From: a virus
Reading direction: 5' to 3' (one strand)
Virus record (IMG/VR): IMGVR_UViG_3300048930_000447
Span: 1-47,636 of that record
Length of the DNA stretch: 47,636 bases
In this document: positions 24,823 to 33,395 of the stretch, piece by piece
Position numbering within the stretch: position 1 is the first letter of the stretch
Layout of the letters: every line of letters begins with the position of its first letter
The notes under the pieces: generated by a model
Told to the model about the DNA's origin: nothing
The model's input: the letters and a program-made list of their open reading frames with translations, nothing else
Databases searched by the model: none
Made by a program: the position numbers and the translations under genes

Positions 24823-24840
24823 AATGCAGACGTCTGCATT
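24823..24840. repeat. Perfect 18-bp palindrome AATGCAGACGTCTGCATT
   Basis: A perfect palindrome lies between the W-like start and the TerL stop. Shorter or imperfect relatives occur at 19603-19618, at 29167-29176 (CAGACGTCTG) and inside the lipoprotein gene near 37820. It could be a protein-binding site, a weak hairpin, or simply a host-like motif; no function can be assigned. Confidence 0.5.
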
Positions 24841-24848
24841 GCAGGCGG

Positions 24849-26933
24849 TCAACTCAGATACGGGTCGTCGGCCACGGCCACGCGCCGGCCGACGATCGGA
24901 CGGCGACGTGTGGCTTCGGGCGCAACGGCCGGCGGCGCAGGGTCGTCGTCGTCGGCGATGGCGGGGCGGATCGGCGCGGTGGTGGCATCCCACAGCGGCT
25001 CTTGCGCGATGGCGTTCTCGATCGCCTGCCAGTCAGCCGGCTTCAACAGGTGCACGCGCTGCGAACGGGCGGCGTGCAACGCCAGGATTTCGCAGTCGAG
25101 ATCCTCGTTGCGCACGCCGGTCTTCTTGACCCACACCAGCAGGTTGCGTGCGCTGCGGGTAGGCACGATGCGACGGCCACGCGCGATGTCCCAGCGCGGC
25201 ACCTTGATCTCGCTGGTGAGCTGCTTCAGGTACTCGTCATCCACGGCTTCCGGAAAGTGGAAGCGCGCAGCGCCGTGACCGGCCATCTTGACGCGGCCCG
25301 CCTCACCCAGCAGCAGGTCCTTGGCAGTGTCGGTGCCGACGATGAAGGGACGCAGGCCGTAGCGGCTGGCCTTGGTGCCCTGGCGGTTGGTCTCCAGCGG
25401 CGCACGGGCCTTCGAGTAGATCTCGGCCGACGCGCTGCTCGACCCCTTGGTGGCCATGACAACGACGCCCTGGCCTTTCATGCGGCGGACGAAGGCGTAG
25501 ACGGCATCGTTCGTCTGACCGTCGCCGGAGTCCACCGACGCTGCGGTCAGTCGCAGCCGCCAGCCGCGCTGGTGCGGCCAGGTGCGCAGCATCAGGTTCT
25601 CGAGCTGGGCCCAGGCGTCGTCGGTGTGGTCGACGGTGTTGCCGTGGATCTCGTCGCGATAGACCAGCCACGATTCCTCACCGGGGCCCCAGGCACGTAC
25701 GATGGCATGCAGGCGGTTGTGCTGCACGTCGACGCCCATGGTGAGCATGAGCGCGGCGTGCGGCACGATGCCCAGCGCGTAGGGCAGCGCCTTCTTGCGC
25801 AGCACGTCGACGTCCGGCGTGCTGCCTTTGTAGCGGTACGGCAGGCCCAGCGCCGCATTCGTAAAGACGATGATGTCGCCGGTGTTGCCCTTCTTCTCTT
25901 CGTGCTTGGCTTCCAGGTAGCGCTGCACCAGGCGCTCGAGCCGCGATTCAGCGAACAGGCTATACAGCTCGTTCAGGTACAGGCCGACAACGCCGGTGAA
26001 GGGCTTGGTGGCCACCGCCTTGCCACGCTGCACCGCCAGATTCTTCTGCGCGCTGGTCCACAGCGAGCCGCAGGCCGCGCAGGCGTAGCGCGCGCTGTCG
26101 GGCCGGTGCAAGCCGTAGACCGGATGGGCGGGCTGACCTTCGTCGTGCTGCTGCCAACGCACGTGATCCCACGTCAGGCGCTGGTAGTGGCCGCAGTCAG
26201 GACACGGCACTTCCCAGTAGTTCTGGTCGGACAGCTCCATCTCGGCGCAGATGGAGCTGGCGCCTTCGATCGAGGGCGTGCCGCCGACCAGTTCCTTGCC
26301 GTCGCGGTAGGACTTGCCGCGCTCGGACAGCAGCTTGATCGCGTCGCCCTGGCCGCGCAGGTTGAGGTTGCAGTCGTCGGGCTCTTCGACGATGCGGTCG
26401 CGGGCCGAGGTGCTCTTGACGTCAGCGATGGAGTTGCTGCCGACGAACTTGATGAAGCCGCCGGGGTACTTCTTGAACAACGTCTTGACGTCGGCCGAGC
26501 GGCTGCGCACAGGCAGGATGGCGCTGAGCGATGGCGTCGACTCGACCATCGGGCGGAACTTCTCCAGGTCGAAGTTCCGGGCCGTGAGCTCCTTGGGGAA
26601 CATCACGATGGCCGTCGTCCGCTTGATGTGGACGAAGTACCCGAGCAGGTTGCAGATGATGCTCTGCGTCCAACCGATCTGCGCCGACTTCTGGCACACG
26701 ATCTTGCGCACGGCCGGGTCGGCGTAGCGGTCGAGCAGCCACTTCAGGTACGGGTTCGCCGCGAAGCGGAAGCGGCCGCGGATCGCCGATTCCTCGCTGG
26801 ACATGCGCCGGTACTCTTCCGCCCAGGCTGACGGCAGGATGTCGGGCGGGCGCTCAAAGACCGCGCGCAGCGTCCTTTCGATCAGCGCCTGCAGCGGCAC
26901 CGACGGCAGCGGGGTCGAAGCGGTAGGTGGCAC
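24849..26933 (-). CDS. Large terminase subunit (lambda A / GpA family)
   Basis: A 694-residue protein. The ATPase region begins with the Walker-A-like deviant KSAQIGWTQS (residues 82-91), followed by TTAIVMFPKELTARNFDLEK and DRIVEEPDDCN, typical of GpA terminases. A C-terminal nuclease domain includes VDVQHNRLHAIVRAWGPGEESW. A zinc-knuckle-like CPDCGHYQRL is near residue 240, with a second Cys pair CAACGS. The start is a GTG at 26933 inside the TerS gene (80-bp overlap). It packages DNA into proheads and cuts concatemers. Confidence 0.93.
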   Translation of the reverse strand: MPPTASTPLPSVPLQALIERTLRAVFERPPDILPSAWAEEYRRMSSEESAIRGRFRFAANPYLKWLLDRYADPAVRKIVCQKSAQIGWTQSIICNLLGYFVHIKRTTAIVMFPKELTARNFDLEKFRPMVESTPSLSAILPVRSRSADVKTLFKKYPGGFIKFVGSNSIADVKSTSARDRIVEEPDDCNLNLRGQGDAIKLLSERGKSYRDGKELVGGTPSIEGASSICAEMELSDQNYWEVPCPDCGHYQRLTWDHVRWQQHDEGQPAHPVYGLHRPDSARYACAACGSLWTSAQKNLAVQRGKAVATKPFTGVVGLYLNELYSLFAESRLERLVQRYLEAKHEEKKGNTGDIIVFTNAALGLPYRYKGSTPDVDVLRKKALPYALGIVPHAALMLTMGVDVQHNRLHAIVRAWGPGEESWLVYRDEIHGNTVDHTDDAWAQLENLMLRTWPHQRGWRLRLTAASVDSGDGQTNDAVYAFVRRMKGQGVVVMATKGSSSASAEIYSKARAPLETNRQGTKASRYGLRPFIVGTDTAKDLLLGEAGRVKMAGHGAARFHFPEAVDDEYLKQLTSEIKVPRWDIARGRRIVPTRSARNLLVWVKKTGVRNEDLDCEILALHAARSQRVHLLKPADWQAIENAIAQEPLWDATTAPIRPAIADDDDPAPPAVAPEATRRRPIVGRRVAVADDPYLS

Positions 26934-27363
26934 AGAAGTCCTTGGTGCGCGTGACGATCTCCGTCAGCGCCTGGTGCACCGCAAGCGAGTCGCCGGCCAT
27001 GGCGGCGATAGCGTCGCAGTAGGTCTCGGGCACCTGGTCGAGCTCGGACAGCAGGTCGACGAAGAAGCGCGACATGCCGGGCTCGATCTCGGCGGCGGGG
27101 ATCAGCTCGCGGTCCATCACAGCTAACTCGCGCTGGATCTTGTCGCCCTGCAGGCGATTGAGCCGGTCCTTCGCGCTCTCACCCGAGGCCTTCTCGATCT
27201 CGCGGTTGACGTACCAGGTGATGCACGCCGAGCTGTCGTACTCGCTGGCCACGCCGGGGCCGCCGCGCTTGGCCACCGGGAAGCCCTGTTCCTGCCACTC
27301 CACGATCGTCTTCGGTGCGACGCCGAACACCTCGGCAATGCGCTCCTGACCCTGGATCAGCAT
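26854..27363 (-). CDS. Small terminase subunit (Nu1-like)
   Basis: A 169-residue protein with an N-terminal winged-helix/HTH (RIAEVFGVAPKTIVEWQEQGFPVAKRGG) like gpNu1, then a helical dimerisation region (RLNRLQGDKIQRELAVMDRE). It recognises the packaging site and hands DNA to the large subunit. The gene is preceded by a 161-bp non-coding stretch, the expected place of cos. Its end overlaps the TerL start by 80 bp. Confidence 0.85.
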   Translation of the reverse strand: MLIQGQERIAEVFGVAPKTIVEWQEQGFPVAKRGGPGVASEYDSSACITWYVNREIEKASGESAKDRLNRLQGDKIQRELAVMDRELIPAAEIEPGMSRFFVDLLSELDQVPETYCDAIAAMAGDSLAVHQALTEIVTRTKDFCATYRFDPAAVGAAAGADRKDAARGL

Positions 27364-27524
27364 GACTTACTTACCTCAAGAGCCCGACAGAATCTAGAGA
27401 AAGATCGGGGCCTAAATTACCCGCGCCCGCCACCCCCTCAAGGAAGGACCCGTGACTGCCCGGGGGGCTCTGGGACTGGGCGCACTGAGCAAGTGCCCCG
27501 GGGGGACACCAGGCCGGGATAGGG
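27364..27524. other. Non-coding region before TerS, candidate cos packaging site
   Basis: No gene is visible in these 161 bp directly upstream of the Nu1-like gene, where lambda-type phages keep cos. A GC-rich core has the string TGCCCGGGGGG near 27455 and the similar TGCCCCGGGGGG near 27493, about 35 bp apart. I cannot identify the nicking positions. The role is inferred from gene order. Confidence 0.4.
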
Positions 27525-28256
27525 TCAGCGAGCCGTTCGCTTGGCGTTCTCGAACTCGCGCGCGAAGTGCCCGGCAAACACGCCGCGGATGACGCGATCG
27601 GCAACCTCGTAGAAGCGGAACTTGGCGCGGTAGGTTGTGCGGCGTACGAAGATGGCCACAGGCGTGACGCTGCGGCCCATGAACTCACGCTGGTAGATGC
27701 CGGGTTTGGTCTTGCCGCCTGGCCGAACGATGAAAAAGCGGCCCCCAGCCTTGCGCTGGGCGCTGATCTGCTTGCGCGCATCGAGTGGCATGTTGCGCGT
27801 GTGCCCGGCCACCATCGTGATGCGTAGCTGACTCAGGATCTGGATGATCTGCCCGCGGGACATGTTGCCATGAGTATCCAGGGTGGCACCGGCCCCCGGG
27901 ACCACCTGATAGCCGGCGGGCAACGCGCCCGCGGCCATCAGGGCGGCCTCGAAGCGTTTGTTGCGGCGCTCGCCACCTTCAATCTGTGGCATGAGGTAGT
28001 GCGCGCGTGTGCCGAAGTCATCCTTCAGCCATACGCGCGCCTCGAGCTGCTGTCTGGTCGCGCGCTTGAGGTACAGGCTGTTCAACGTGAAGCCCGTGGG
28101 ACGGTCGAAGACTCGGTCCATCTCCACACGTAGGCGCGTGCGCACATCGGTCGCGGTCTTGGTCAATGCGACGGCGATCGCGTATCGCTGCTGCTTCTCC
28201 ATCCGCTCCATGTAGCGGACGACATTGGCAACATCCGCGGTGACATCGATCTTCAT
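27525..28256 (-). CDS. Minor tail protein Z-like / tail completion protein
   Basis: A 243-residue basic protein. The N-terminal helix MKIDVTADVANVVRYMERME followed by AIAVALTKTATDVRTRLRVEM resembles Z/HK97 gp10-type proteins (paired helices with ALTKTA, Arg-rich middle). The body includes FFIVRPGGKTKPGIYQREF and ends EFENAKRTAR. It is displaced relative to lambda, lying upstream of the terminase genes just after the late promoter region. An in-frame ATG 12 codons earlier is possible but 28256 fits better. Confidence 0.6.
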   Translation of the reverse strand: MKIDVTADVANVVRYMERMEKQQRYAIAVALTKTATDVRTRLRVEMDRVFDRPTGFTLNSLYLKRATRQQLEARVWLKDDFGTRAHYLMPQIEGGERRNKRFEAALMAAGALPAGYQVVPGAGATLDTHGNMSRGQIIQILSQLRITMVAGHTRNMPLDARKQISAQRKAGGRFFIVRPGGKTKPGIYQREFMGRSVTPVAIFVRRTTYRAKFRFYEVADRVIRGVFAGHFAREFENAKRTAR

Positions 28257-28278
28257 ACTGTTAGCCGCCGAACGCAGG

Positions 28279-28311
28279 AAGGCCCCGCACACGTCACCGT
28301 GCCGGGGCCTT
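28279..28311 (-). terminator. Hairpin, candidate late (tR'-like) terminator
   Basis: A perfect 9-bp stem (AAGGCCCCG 28279-28287 with CGGGGCCTT 28303-28311) and a 15-base loop lie between the antiterminator gene and the first late gene. In the minus direction the stem ends in CCTTCC, with only a weak U tract. It is the place where a Q-type antiterminator would be expected to act. Confidence 0.5.
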
Positions 28312-28341
28312 GATCGGGTGAGGAAGCCTCAGAGTGCCTGA

Positions 28342-28369
28342 AATGTACCGAAAACCCACGCTCCGTAAA
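28342..28369 (-). promoter_or_regulatory. Candidate late promoter upstream of the hairpin
   Basis: On the minus strand TTTACG (28369-28364), a 16-base spacer and TACATT (28347-28342) make a plausible sigma-70 promoter ending about 30 bp before the hairpin at 28279-28311. Its position directly after the Q-like gene matches pR' of lambdoid phages. This is a sequence match only. Confidence 0.35.
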
Positions 28370-28377
28370 ACCCCCTC

Positions 28378-28791
28378 TCATCGCCCGACCGCAGCCGCCC
28401 TTTGCAGCGCCTCCACCCGCTCCCGCTGCTGCCGCGCCATCAGCGCCTTGTCCGCGAACCACTGGCCCAGCGCTCGATGCGCCAGGCCGATGCGCTGCCG
28501 CAGCGTCGTCTCGCTCACGCACAGCCGCTTGCACTTCTGAGCAACGCCGCCGGCGCCCAGGTACCAGGACTCGACGGCCGCCCGCAACTCGCTGGCAAGT
28601 GCCATCACTGCCACGTGCGTCTCGTCGGCCTCGGCCGCGCTCGTGGGGATCACCGTCGGCGCATCCCAGCCCTGCCCGTCTACCCGCTCCCCCATCGACG
28701 CGCTGGAATAGCCCCCTGCGCCAGCCTGCAGGCTCAAGAGGTGGCGCGCCCAGTTCAGCAGCCGCCGGTCCATCTCGGTGTCCATCTTCAT
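28378..28791 (-). CDS. Antiterminator Q-like protein
   Basis: A 137-residue protein. The N-terminus MKMDTEMDRRLLNWARHLLS and the C-terminal helix-turn-helix (GVAQKCKRLCVSETTLRQRIGLAHRALGQWF) resemble short phage antitermination proteins with a sigma-region-4-like end. It is the last early leftward gene and lies just before a hairpin and the late genes, so it probably switches on the late operon. The ATGA overlap with the preceding gene decides the start at 28791; the longer reading is rejected. Confidence 0.65.
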   Translation of the reverse strand: MKMDTEMDRRLLNWARHLLSLQAGAGGYSSASMGERVDGQGWDAPTVIPTSAAEADETHVAVMALASELRAAVESWYLGAGGVAQKCKRLCVSETTLRQRIGLAHRALGQWFADKALMARQQRERVEALQRAAAVGR

Positions 28792-29063
28792 GGCGCCGGC
28801 CTCAGCACCACCAACGCCTGCGTCGATGTGACCTGCATCAGTGCAAAGTTCGTGAGCACGGGGTCGTCCCATGGCGTGCCGACGGCCAGCGCCCCCTCAC
28901 GCGCGAAGAACCAGCCCGGCTGCTTCTCCACCACCCCCCGCTTCCAGCACTCGGCCACATGGGCCTCGCCGAGCTCGCGGCGTTTGTCGACCAGCAGCCG
29001 GGCCACCCCCGGCATCGCCGCCGGCAGCCAACTCCACTTCCCCGCCACCTTTCCCTTGTCCAT
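28788..29063 (-). CDS. Conserved small phage protein before the antiterminator
   Basis: A 91-residue protein, MDKGKVAGKWSWLPAAMPGV with a basic helical middle (RLLVDKRRELGEAHVAECWK) and a motif KQPGWFFAREGALAVGTPW. Similar proteins occur between replication and Q-like genes in prophages of this kind, but I know no function. The basic middle could bind nucleic acid. Confidence 0.6.
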   Translation of the reverse strand: MDKGKVAGKWSWLPAAMPGVARLLVDKRRELGEAHVAECWKRGVVEKQPGWFFAREGALAVGTPWDDPVLTNFALMQVTSTQALVVLRPAP

Positions 29064-29344
29064 GATGTCCTTGACCTTTCCATTGAGTCATGAGGTACAC
29101 AGTTGCTCGGGCGTGCCCGCCCGCGCGCGAGCGCCCCCGCCCGCCCCCGCTGCACCGGTGGACATCCAGACGTCTGCACACAGCTCCGCCCTGGTGCTTC
29201 TGACAGCGGCTTCAAACACCGCTCAGAAATCCATGCAAGCTCGTGGACATCGTGGACACCCCGGCGCGCCGGGCCGCAGCCGGTCACATAGGCGCCGGCC
29301 CCGGCATGCCCCGGAGCTTTTCCGCGGTGCATCGCGTTCGCTGC
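29064..29344. other. 281-bp non-coding region between replication and antiterminator genes
   Basis: No supported gene. It contains low-complexity C/G runs (29119-29150), the palindrome CAGACGTCTG at 29167-29176, a 14-bp palindrome CCCGGCGCGCCGGG near 29261, and the repeat GTGGACATC at about 29160 and 29242. These could be origin, promoter or transcript-end elements; none can be assigned. Confidence 0.4.
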
Positions 29345-31987
29345 TCAGAAAGGCATGGCATCAGGGTCGCCTGCTGGTAAGTTGCCCTGCATCGGGCGGG
29401 TTGAGGGTTCCGGCACGGGGAGCTGCCCCCCGGCCGGTCGTTTGAACATCCAGGGCCTGTCGCCCCGGCTCGAGCGGTAGCGCACCCAGCCCGCGTGCCG
29501 CATCGCGGCCGTGGCCTGGCGCAACAGCGCCTGCGTCTGCTTGTCCACGCTGATGCCCAGCTTCGTCAGCAGCTCGGGCGCCGTGATGTCGGTGATCAGC
29601 GTGCCGTTCTCGCCGTGCAGGCCCACCTTCTGCCCGTCGTCGTACAGGTAGCGCAGGATCGCCGCCTGGATCGCGTTCTCGATCTGCCGCTGCTGCTGCT
29701 GCGGCTCGAACAGCTCGCGCTGTTCCCGCGTGTTCGGGTGAAAGCGATCGCCCGCGTCCAGGTACACCAGCGCCTCCGCGAACAGCTGGTCTCGGACCTC
29801 GGCAAACCAGTCCAGGTCGATCTGCCGCGTCACCCGTACCGGCCACATGCGCCGGTTGCCGGTCGGGTCCACCAGGTAGTGGTCTTCGTTGGTGGTGCCG
29901 ATGAACACCACCTGGCGCGGATAGTCCTTCGCGCGGCGATCGAAACTCGCGCGGAACCGGTCCTTCATCGAGCTGATGAATTGCTTGACCTTCGTGACCT
30001 CGGTCTTCGTCAGACTGTCCAGCTCACCCCACTCGTACACCAGCACGCCCTGCAGGTTCTGGTAGCTGTCCTTGTCTCCCAGCACCAGGCCCGTGTCGGC
30101 GAAGTGGTCGCCACCAAGCAACCGGGCAAGCGTGCTCTTGCCCACCCCCTGCGCGCCCTCGAAGATAACCATGTAGTCGAACTTGCACCCCGGCGTCATC
30201 ACCCGCGCGGCGATCGCCATCACCAACCAGGTGCCCACCCGCGCCAGGTACTGCTGCAGCCGGTCGGCGTCGTCCCATTCATCCTCTTCCAGGCAGCAGC
30301 GCCGCAGCCAGGTGGCCAGCCGCTTCTCGCCATCCCATGTGCCACGCAGCGCATTGAAGCGGTCTCGCACCGGGTGGAAGCGATGGCGCTTGGCCACCAT
30401 GGCCACCGCCTCTTCAAGGGTGCCGCGCGGCATGCTCGGCAGCCAGTGCACGCGCGTCAGCCAGTTGCCCATCTCCAGCTCGTCCACCTCATCCCACACG
30501 CCCGCCGGCGTGCCCCAGGGCGTGGGCTTCAGCTTCACCACGTCATTGGTGAACTCATTGAAGGCAATCACCCCGTCGGCCTCAGGCACGCCCGGCAGCC
30601 ACTCGCCGCTCATCAACTCCATGCCGTCCAGGGCCAGCACCAGGTTGTCGCGCACCGCCTTGATCGAACCGGTGGCCGCCGTCAGCAGCTTGTCGCGCCA
30701 GATCAGCCCTGCGTCGGGTCCTGGCGGCTCCCCTCCCCCATTGCCCGCGCCAGCGATTGAAGGGGTAGAAGCGGGTCCGCGCACCTTCGCGCGCGCCGCG
30801 TCATCGGGCGCAACGAAGGGCTGCGCCGCCAGCAGGTAGGCACGCACCTTCTCCGCGTCCCAGCCATCGGCGATCGCATCCGCAATGTCCCAGCCGCCCG
30901 GCCTGGTCGCCTTCGCCGGCGGCTGCATGGCCACCATGCCCACCGTGCAGCCGTGCTCCGCCAGCAGCAGCGAGCCGATACCCACCATCGCCTGGTAGCC
31001 CGGCTGCTTTTCCAGCGGCAGCAGCGGCTTCGTGTCGGGGTCGATGCCCGCTTCCCGCTCCGCCTTGGTCAAGCGCTGGCGCTGCGCATCGGCATCCGGC
31101 CACAGGATCACCGTGCGCCCCATCAGCCAGCCCCAGCGCGCCAGCGCCCAGGTCTTGCAGCCGCCGGGCCAGCACACGAAATCGAACTCGTGGCCTAGCA
31201 GCTGGTGCCCCGCCTCGGCACACTTCTCGCCCTCGACCACCACCACCGGCAGGCTCAGGTCCGCGCTCAGCAGCGTGGCCGGCACGTACAGCGGCCGCGG
31301 CGCATCCCAGGTCTTGGGCGCCCAGCGCTGGCTGCCGCGCGGGTCCGTCGTGTCGGTGCACCAGGTGAAAGGGATCGTGTCCTTCACCACCTCGCCCTGC
31401 GAATTCACCCGCTCGAACCGCCCCACGAACCCGAAGCGCTCACCCTCGAACGCGTACTCCCAGGTGCGCACCGCCTCCAGTTCCACCCAGGTGCCAGCAG
31501 CCCTGTCGCGGTAGCTCCACAGCAAGCGCTTCGGTGGCTGCGCATGCCTGGGCACCGGCACGATCGGCTTCCACCGCGTGTCGCGCTGCGGCGATCGTGG
31601 GGTGTCGGCCTCGGCCGGTGGGGGCTCATCAGGCTGCGCGGCCGTAGCACCCGCTGGCGCTGGCCTGGCAGGTGCCACCGCACTGCGCTCCCAGCCCAGG
31701 TCGCGCATCAGCTGCCGTGCTGCCTGGCCATTGTTCAGCCCGTGGATGCGCGCGTACAGGCTGATCAGGTCGCCGCCCTTGTCCTCATCGGGCGCCGCGT
31801 TGTCGATCCACTGCCCCGTGGCCAGGTTGACGTTGGCACTCTCGCCGCCGCCGCCATCGAAGTCGCCCACGTACCATCGGCCGTTGCGCTCGGTCCCATG
31901 GGGCAGCCACTGCGGCACCAGGCTGTGCGCGCGGTCCAGCAGCGCGGCAGCAAGGCCGCCCCAGTCGATCGGCGCGTGGTCGGTCAT
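29345..31987 (-). CDS. VapE-type primase/helicase replication protein
   Basis: An 880-residue protein. The N-terminal part has primase/Toprim-like features (LPVVVVEGEKCAEAGHQLLG and VILWPDADAQRQRLTK), and a linker precedes a C-terminal virulence-associated-E P-loop ATPase with Walker A GAQGVGKST at about residue 612, LVYEWGELDSLTK as Walker B, and FIGTTNEDHYLVDPTGNRR. Such fusions prime and unwind phage DNA. The start MTDHAPIDWGG at 31987 lies six bases after the upstream stop; the 88-codon upstream extension would overlap the previous gene antiparallel to its sense and is rejected. Confidence 0.9.
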   Translation of the reverse strand: MTDHAPIDWGGLAAALLDRAHSLVPQWLPHGTERNGRWYVGDFDGGGGESANVNLATGQWIDNAAPDEDKGGDLISLYARIHGLNNGQAARQLMRDLGWERSAVAPARPAPAGATAAQPDEPPPAEADTPRSPQRDTRWKPIVPVPRHAQPPKRLLWSYRDRAAGTWVELEAVRTWEYAFEGERFGFVGRFERVNSQGEVVKDTIPFTWCTDTTDPRGSQRWAPKTWDAPRPLYVPATLLSADLSLPVVVVEGEKCAEAGHQLLGHEFDFVCWPGGCKTWALARWGWLMGRTVILWPDADAQRQRLTKAEREAGIDPDTKPLLPLEKQPGYQAMVGIGSLLLAEHGCTVGMVAMQPPAKATRPGGWDIADAIADGWDAEKVRAYLLAAQPFVAPDDAARAKVRGPASTPSIAGAGNGGGEPPGPDAGLIWRDKLLTAATGSIKAVRDNLVLALDGMELMSGEWLPGVPEADGVIAFNEFTNDVVKLKPTPWGTPAGVWDEVDELEMGNWLTRVHWLPSMPRGTLEEAVAMVAKRHRFHPVRDRFNALRGTWDGEKRLATWLRRCCLEEDEWDDADRLQQYLARVGTWLVMAIAARVMTPGCKFDYMVIFEGAQGVGKSTLARLLGGDHFADTGLVLGDKDSYQNLQGVLVYEWGELDSLTKTEVTKVKQFISSMKDRFRASFDRRAKDYPRQVVFIGTTNEDHYLVDPTGNRRMWPVRVTRQIDLDWFAEVRDQLFAEALVYLDAGDRFHPNTREQRELFEPQQQQRQIENAIQAAILRYLYDDGQKVGLHGENGTLITDITAPELLTKLGISVDKQTQALLRQATAAMRHAGWVRYRSSRGDRPWMFKRPAGGQLPVPEPSTRPMQGNLPAGDPDAMPF

Positions 31988-31992
31988 GGGCG

Positions 31993-32316
31993 CTAGCGGT
32001 CCAACCAGCCTCGCGTCACATCCTCCAGCGCGCACAAGCTGTCGGCATAACAGGCCGGCGCGTGCTGCACGCTGTCGGGTTCGGCCGCCAGCTCGTACAT
32101 CATTCGCCACACGCGCGAGCCCGCCACCTTGTGATGGCCCGCGCGCACCAGCTCGCCGGCCTGCACCATGTTCTCCACCGTGCGGCGCACCATGCGCACC
32201 TCGGACGGTGCAGCCACGTTGACCGGCAGTGCCGGCAGCACCTCGGCCCACGTCGACGGCCCGCGCTCGGCAAATGCCGACCGCAGCGCCGTGCGGATCT
32301 CGCCCTGTGGCCGCAT
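31993..32316 (-). CDS. Small replication-operon protein, possible winged helix
   Basis: A 107-residue protein. The middle (SEVRMVRRTVENMVQAGELVRAGHHKVAGSRVWRM) has the feel of a winged helix: a recognition-type helix followed by a basic hairpin. It lies five bases before the primase/helicase gene, so a role in replication initiation or regulation is plausible but unproven. Confidence 0.6.
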   Translation of the reverse strand: MRPQGEIRTALRSAFAERGPSTWAEVLPALPVNVAAPSEVRMVRRTVENMVQAGELVRAGHHKVAGSRVWRMMYELAAEPDSVQHAPACYADSLCALEDVTRGWLDR

Positions 32317-32319
32317 GCC

Positions 32320-32574
32320 CTACCCCAGCACCCGCAGCAGATACACCGCGTTGCGCGCCAACGTGAACTCATCGAGCACCAGCTCGCCGTCGCGACGGCG
32401 GGGCCCGTTGATATAGCGAAACGTGAACGAAGCTCCACCCGAACCCGGCCCTCGCGCCGGCGACGGCAGCAACTTGCACGGCCGGCCGCTTGGCGACAGG
32501 TACACCGTGTCCAGGTTGAGTTGCGGCACATCCACGGGCCGGCCCGCCCGACGCAGCGCGACAGCGAGCGTCAT
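32320..32574 (-). CDS. Small basic protein of unknown function
   Basis: An 84-residue protein starting MTLAVALRRAGRPVDVPQLN, with GGASFTFRYINGPRRRDGEL near the end. ATGA overlap with the preceding gene sets the start; three bases separate its stop from the next start. No family recognised. Confidence 0.55.
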   Translation of the reverse strand: MTLAVALRRAGRPVDVPQLNLDTVYLSPSGRPCKLLPSPARGPGSGGASFTFRYINGPRRRDGELVLDEFTLARNAVYLLRVLG

Positions 32575-32936
32575 GCGCGCCTCCGGGCGACCTGCATCTC
32601 CTCCAACGGGGTGAGCTTCCCTTGCTGGCACAGCCACTGCGTCATGACCGAGTTGCCGATCACCGCCTCGACCGACCCCACGTGCTTGGCCGGCATCTCG
32701 CGCCGGTCGGCGCGCACCGCGAAGTAGTCCGACACATGGCTCTGGTACAGGCCCGGCACCAGCTCGGCAAGCACACGCTGCGTGATGCGTGGGTGCCGCA
32801 GCTTCCAGGCCAACCGGCACGCGTGCCGCCAGCTCTTCAGCGACATCACCACCTCGGGTGGCACCACCAGGTGCTGGCGCTGCACCACCCCACCCAACAG
32901 CGGCAGTGGCAGCGTTCGGTCATCGTGAAATTTCAT
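32571..32936 (-). CDS. Putative HTH regulator in the early leftward operon
   Basis: A 121-residue protein. Residues about 30-80 (SLKSWRHACRLAWKLRHPRITQRVLAELVPGLYQSHVSDYFA) look like a helix-turn-helix in which QSHVSDYF would be the recognition part. The C-terminus ends in an amphipathic EEMQVARRRA. Proteins of this size and position, third or fourth after cro, often act like CII or as replication regulators. Start chosen by ATGA overlap at 32936. Confidence 0.6.
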   Translation of the reverse strand: MKFHDDRTLPLPLLGGVVQRQHLVVPPEVVMSLKSWRHACRLAWKLRHPRITQRVLAELVPGLYQSHVSDYFAVRADRREMPAKHVGSVEAVIGNSVMTQWLCQQGKLTPLEEMQVARRRA

Positions 32937-33313
32937 CGTGATACCCCTTGATATACCGGTTGAGCCTGGGCGACGCTTTGGCCATGGATGCACAGCGGCG
33001 ACGCACAAGGAATGAGGCTTTCGAACCACTCGAGGACAGGCGACACCGCCTCGCGCTCAGCTTCGGCTGGCGCCGCGTCGGCATCCTCGACCGGGTCGAC
33101 CAGGATCAACGACGCGTGCGCCATCACCACCACCCGCTGGTGCTGGTGCACCGTATGACGGACGCCGCCGCCGGGGCCGACCGTCAACGGCAGATCCGCC
33201 GTGGCAACGCACATCGACTCATCGTCCACCCACAGCACGTGTGGAATCTGGCAGCAGCTGGGGACGTGCCAGACCAGCACGAGGCGGCCGAAGGAGTGCC
33301 ACGTGTAGCGCAT
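32933..33313 (-). CDS. Hypothetical early protein
   Basis: A 126-residue protein starting MRYTWHSFGRLVLVWHVPSC. It has two Cys-containing loops, an acidic stretch (VEDADAAPAEAEREAV) and a Cys pair near the end (PCASPLCIHG). It ends in an ATGA overlap with the HTH gene, which argues that it is translated. No family recognised. Confidence 0.5.
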   Translation of the reverse strand: MRYTWHSFGRLVLVWHVPSCCQIPHVLWVDDESMCVATADLPLTVGPGGGVRHTVHQHQRVVVMAHASLILVDPVEDADAAPAEAEREAVSPVLEWFESLIPCASPLCIHGQSVAQAQPVYQGVSR

Positions 33314-33395
33314 TCAGACCACCGGCCGCCAAGTGGGTGGGCGCCCTGCCAGGTGTACGCTGCCGGCTCCTACACCACAGCCCTGGAGGGCGCCC

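Noticed and set aside
31988-32251. 88-codon N-terminal extension of the primase/helicase
   Set aside because: Arg/Gly/Ala-rich sequence typical of a shadow frame; it overlaps the 107-residue gene, and a good start exists at 31987.
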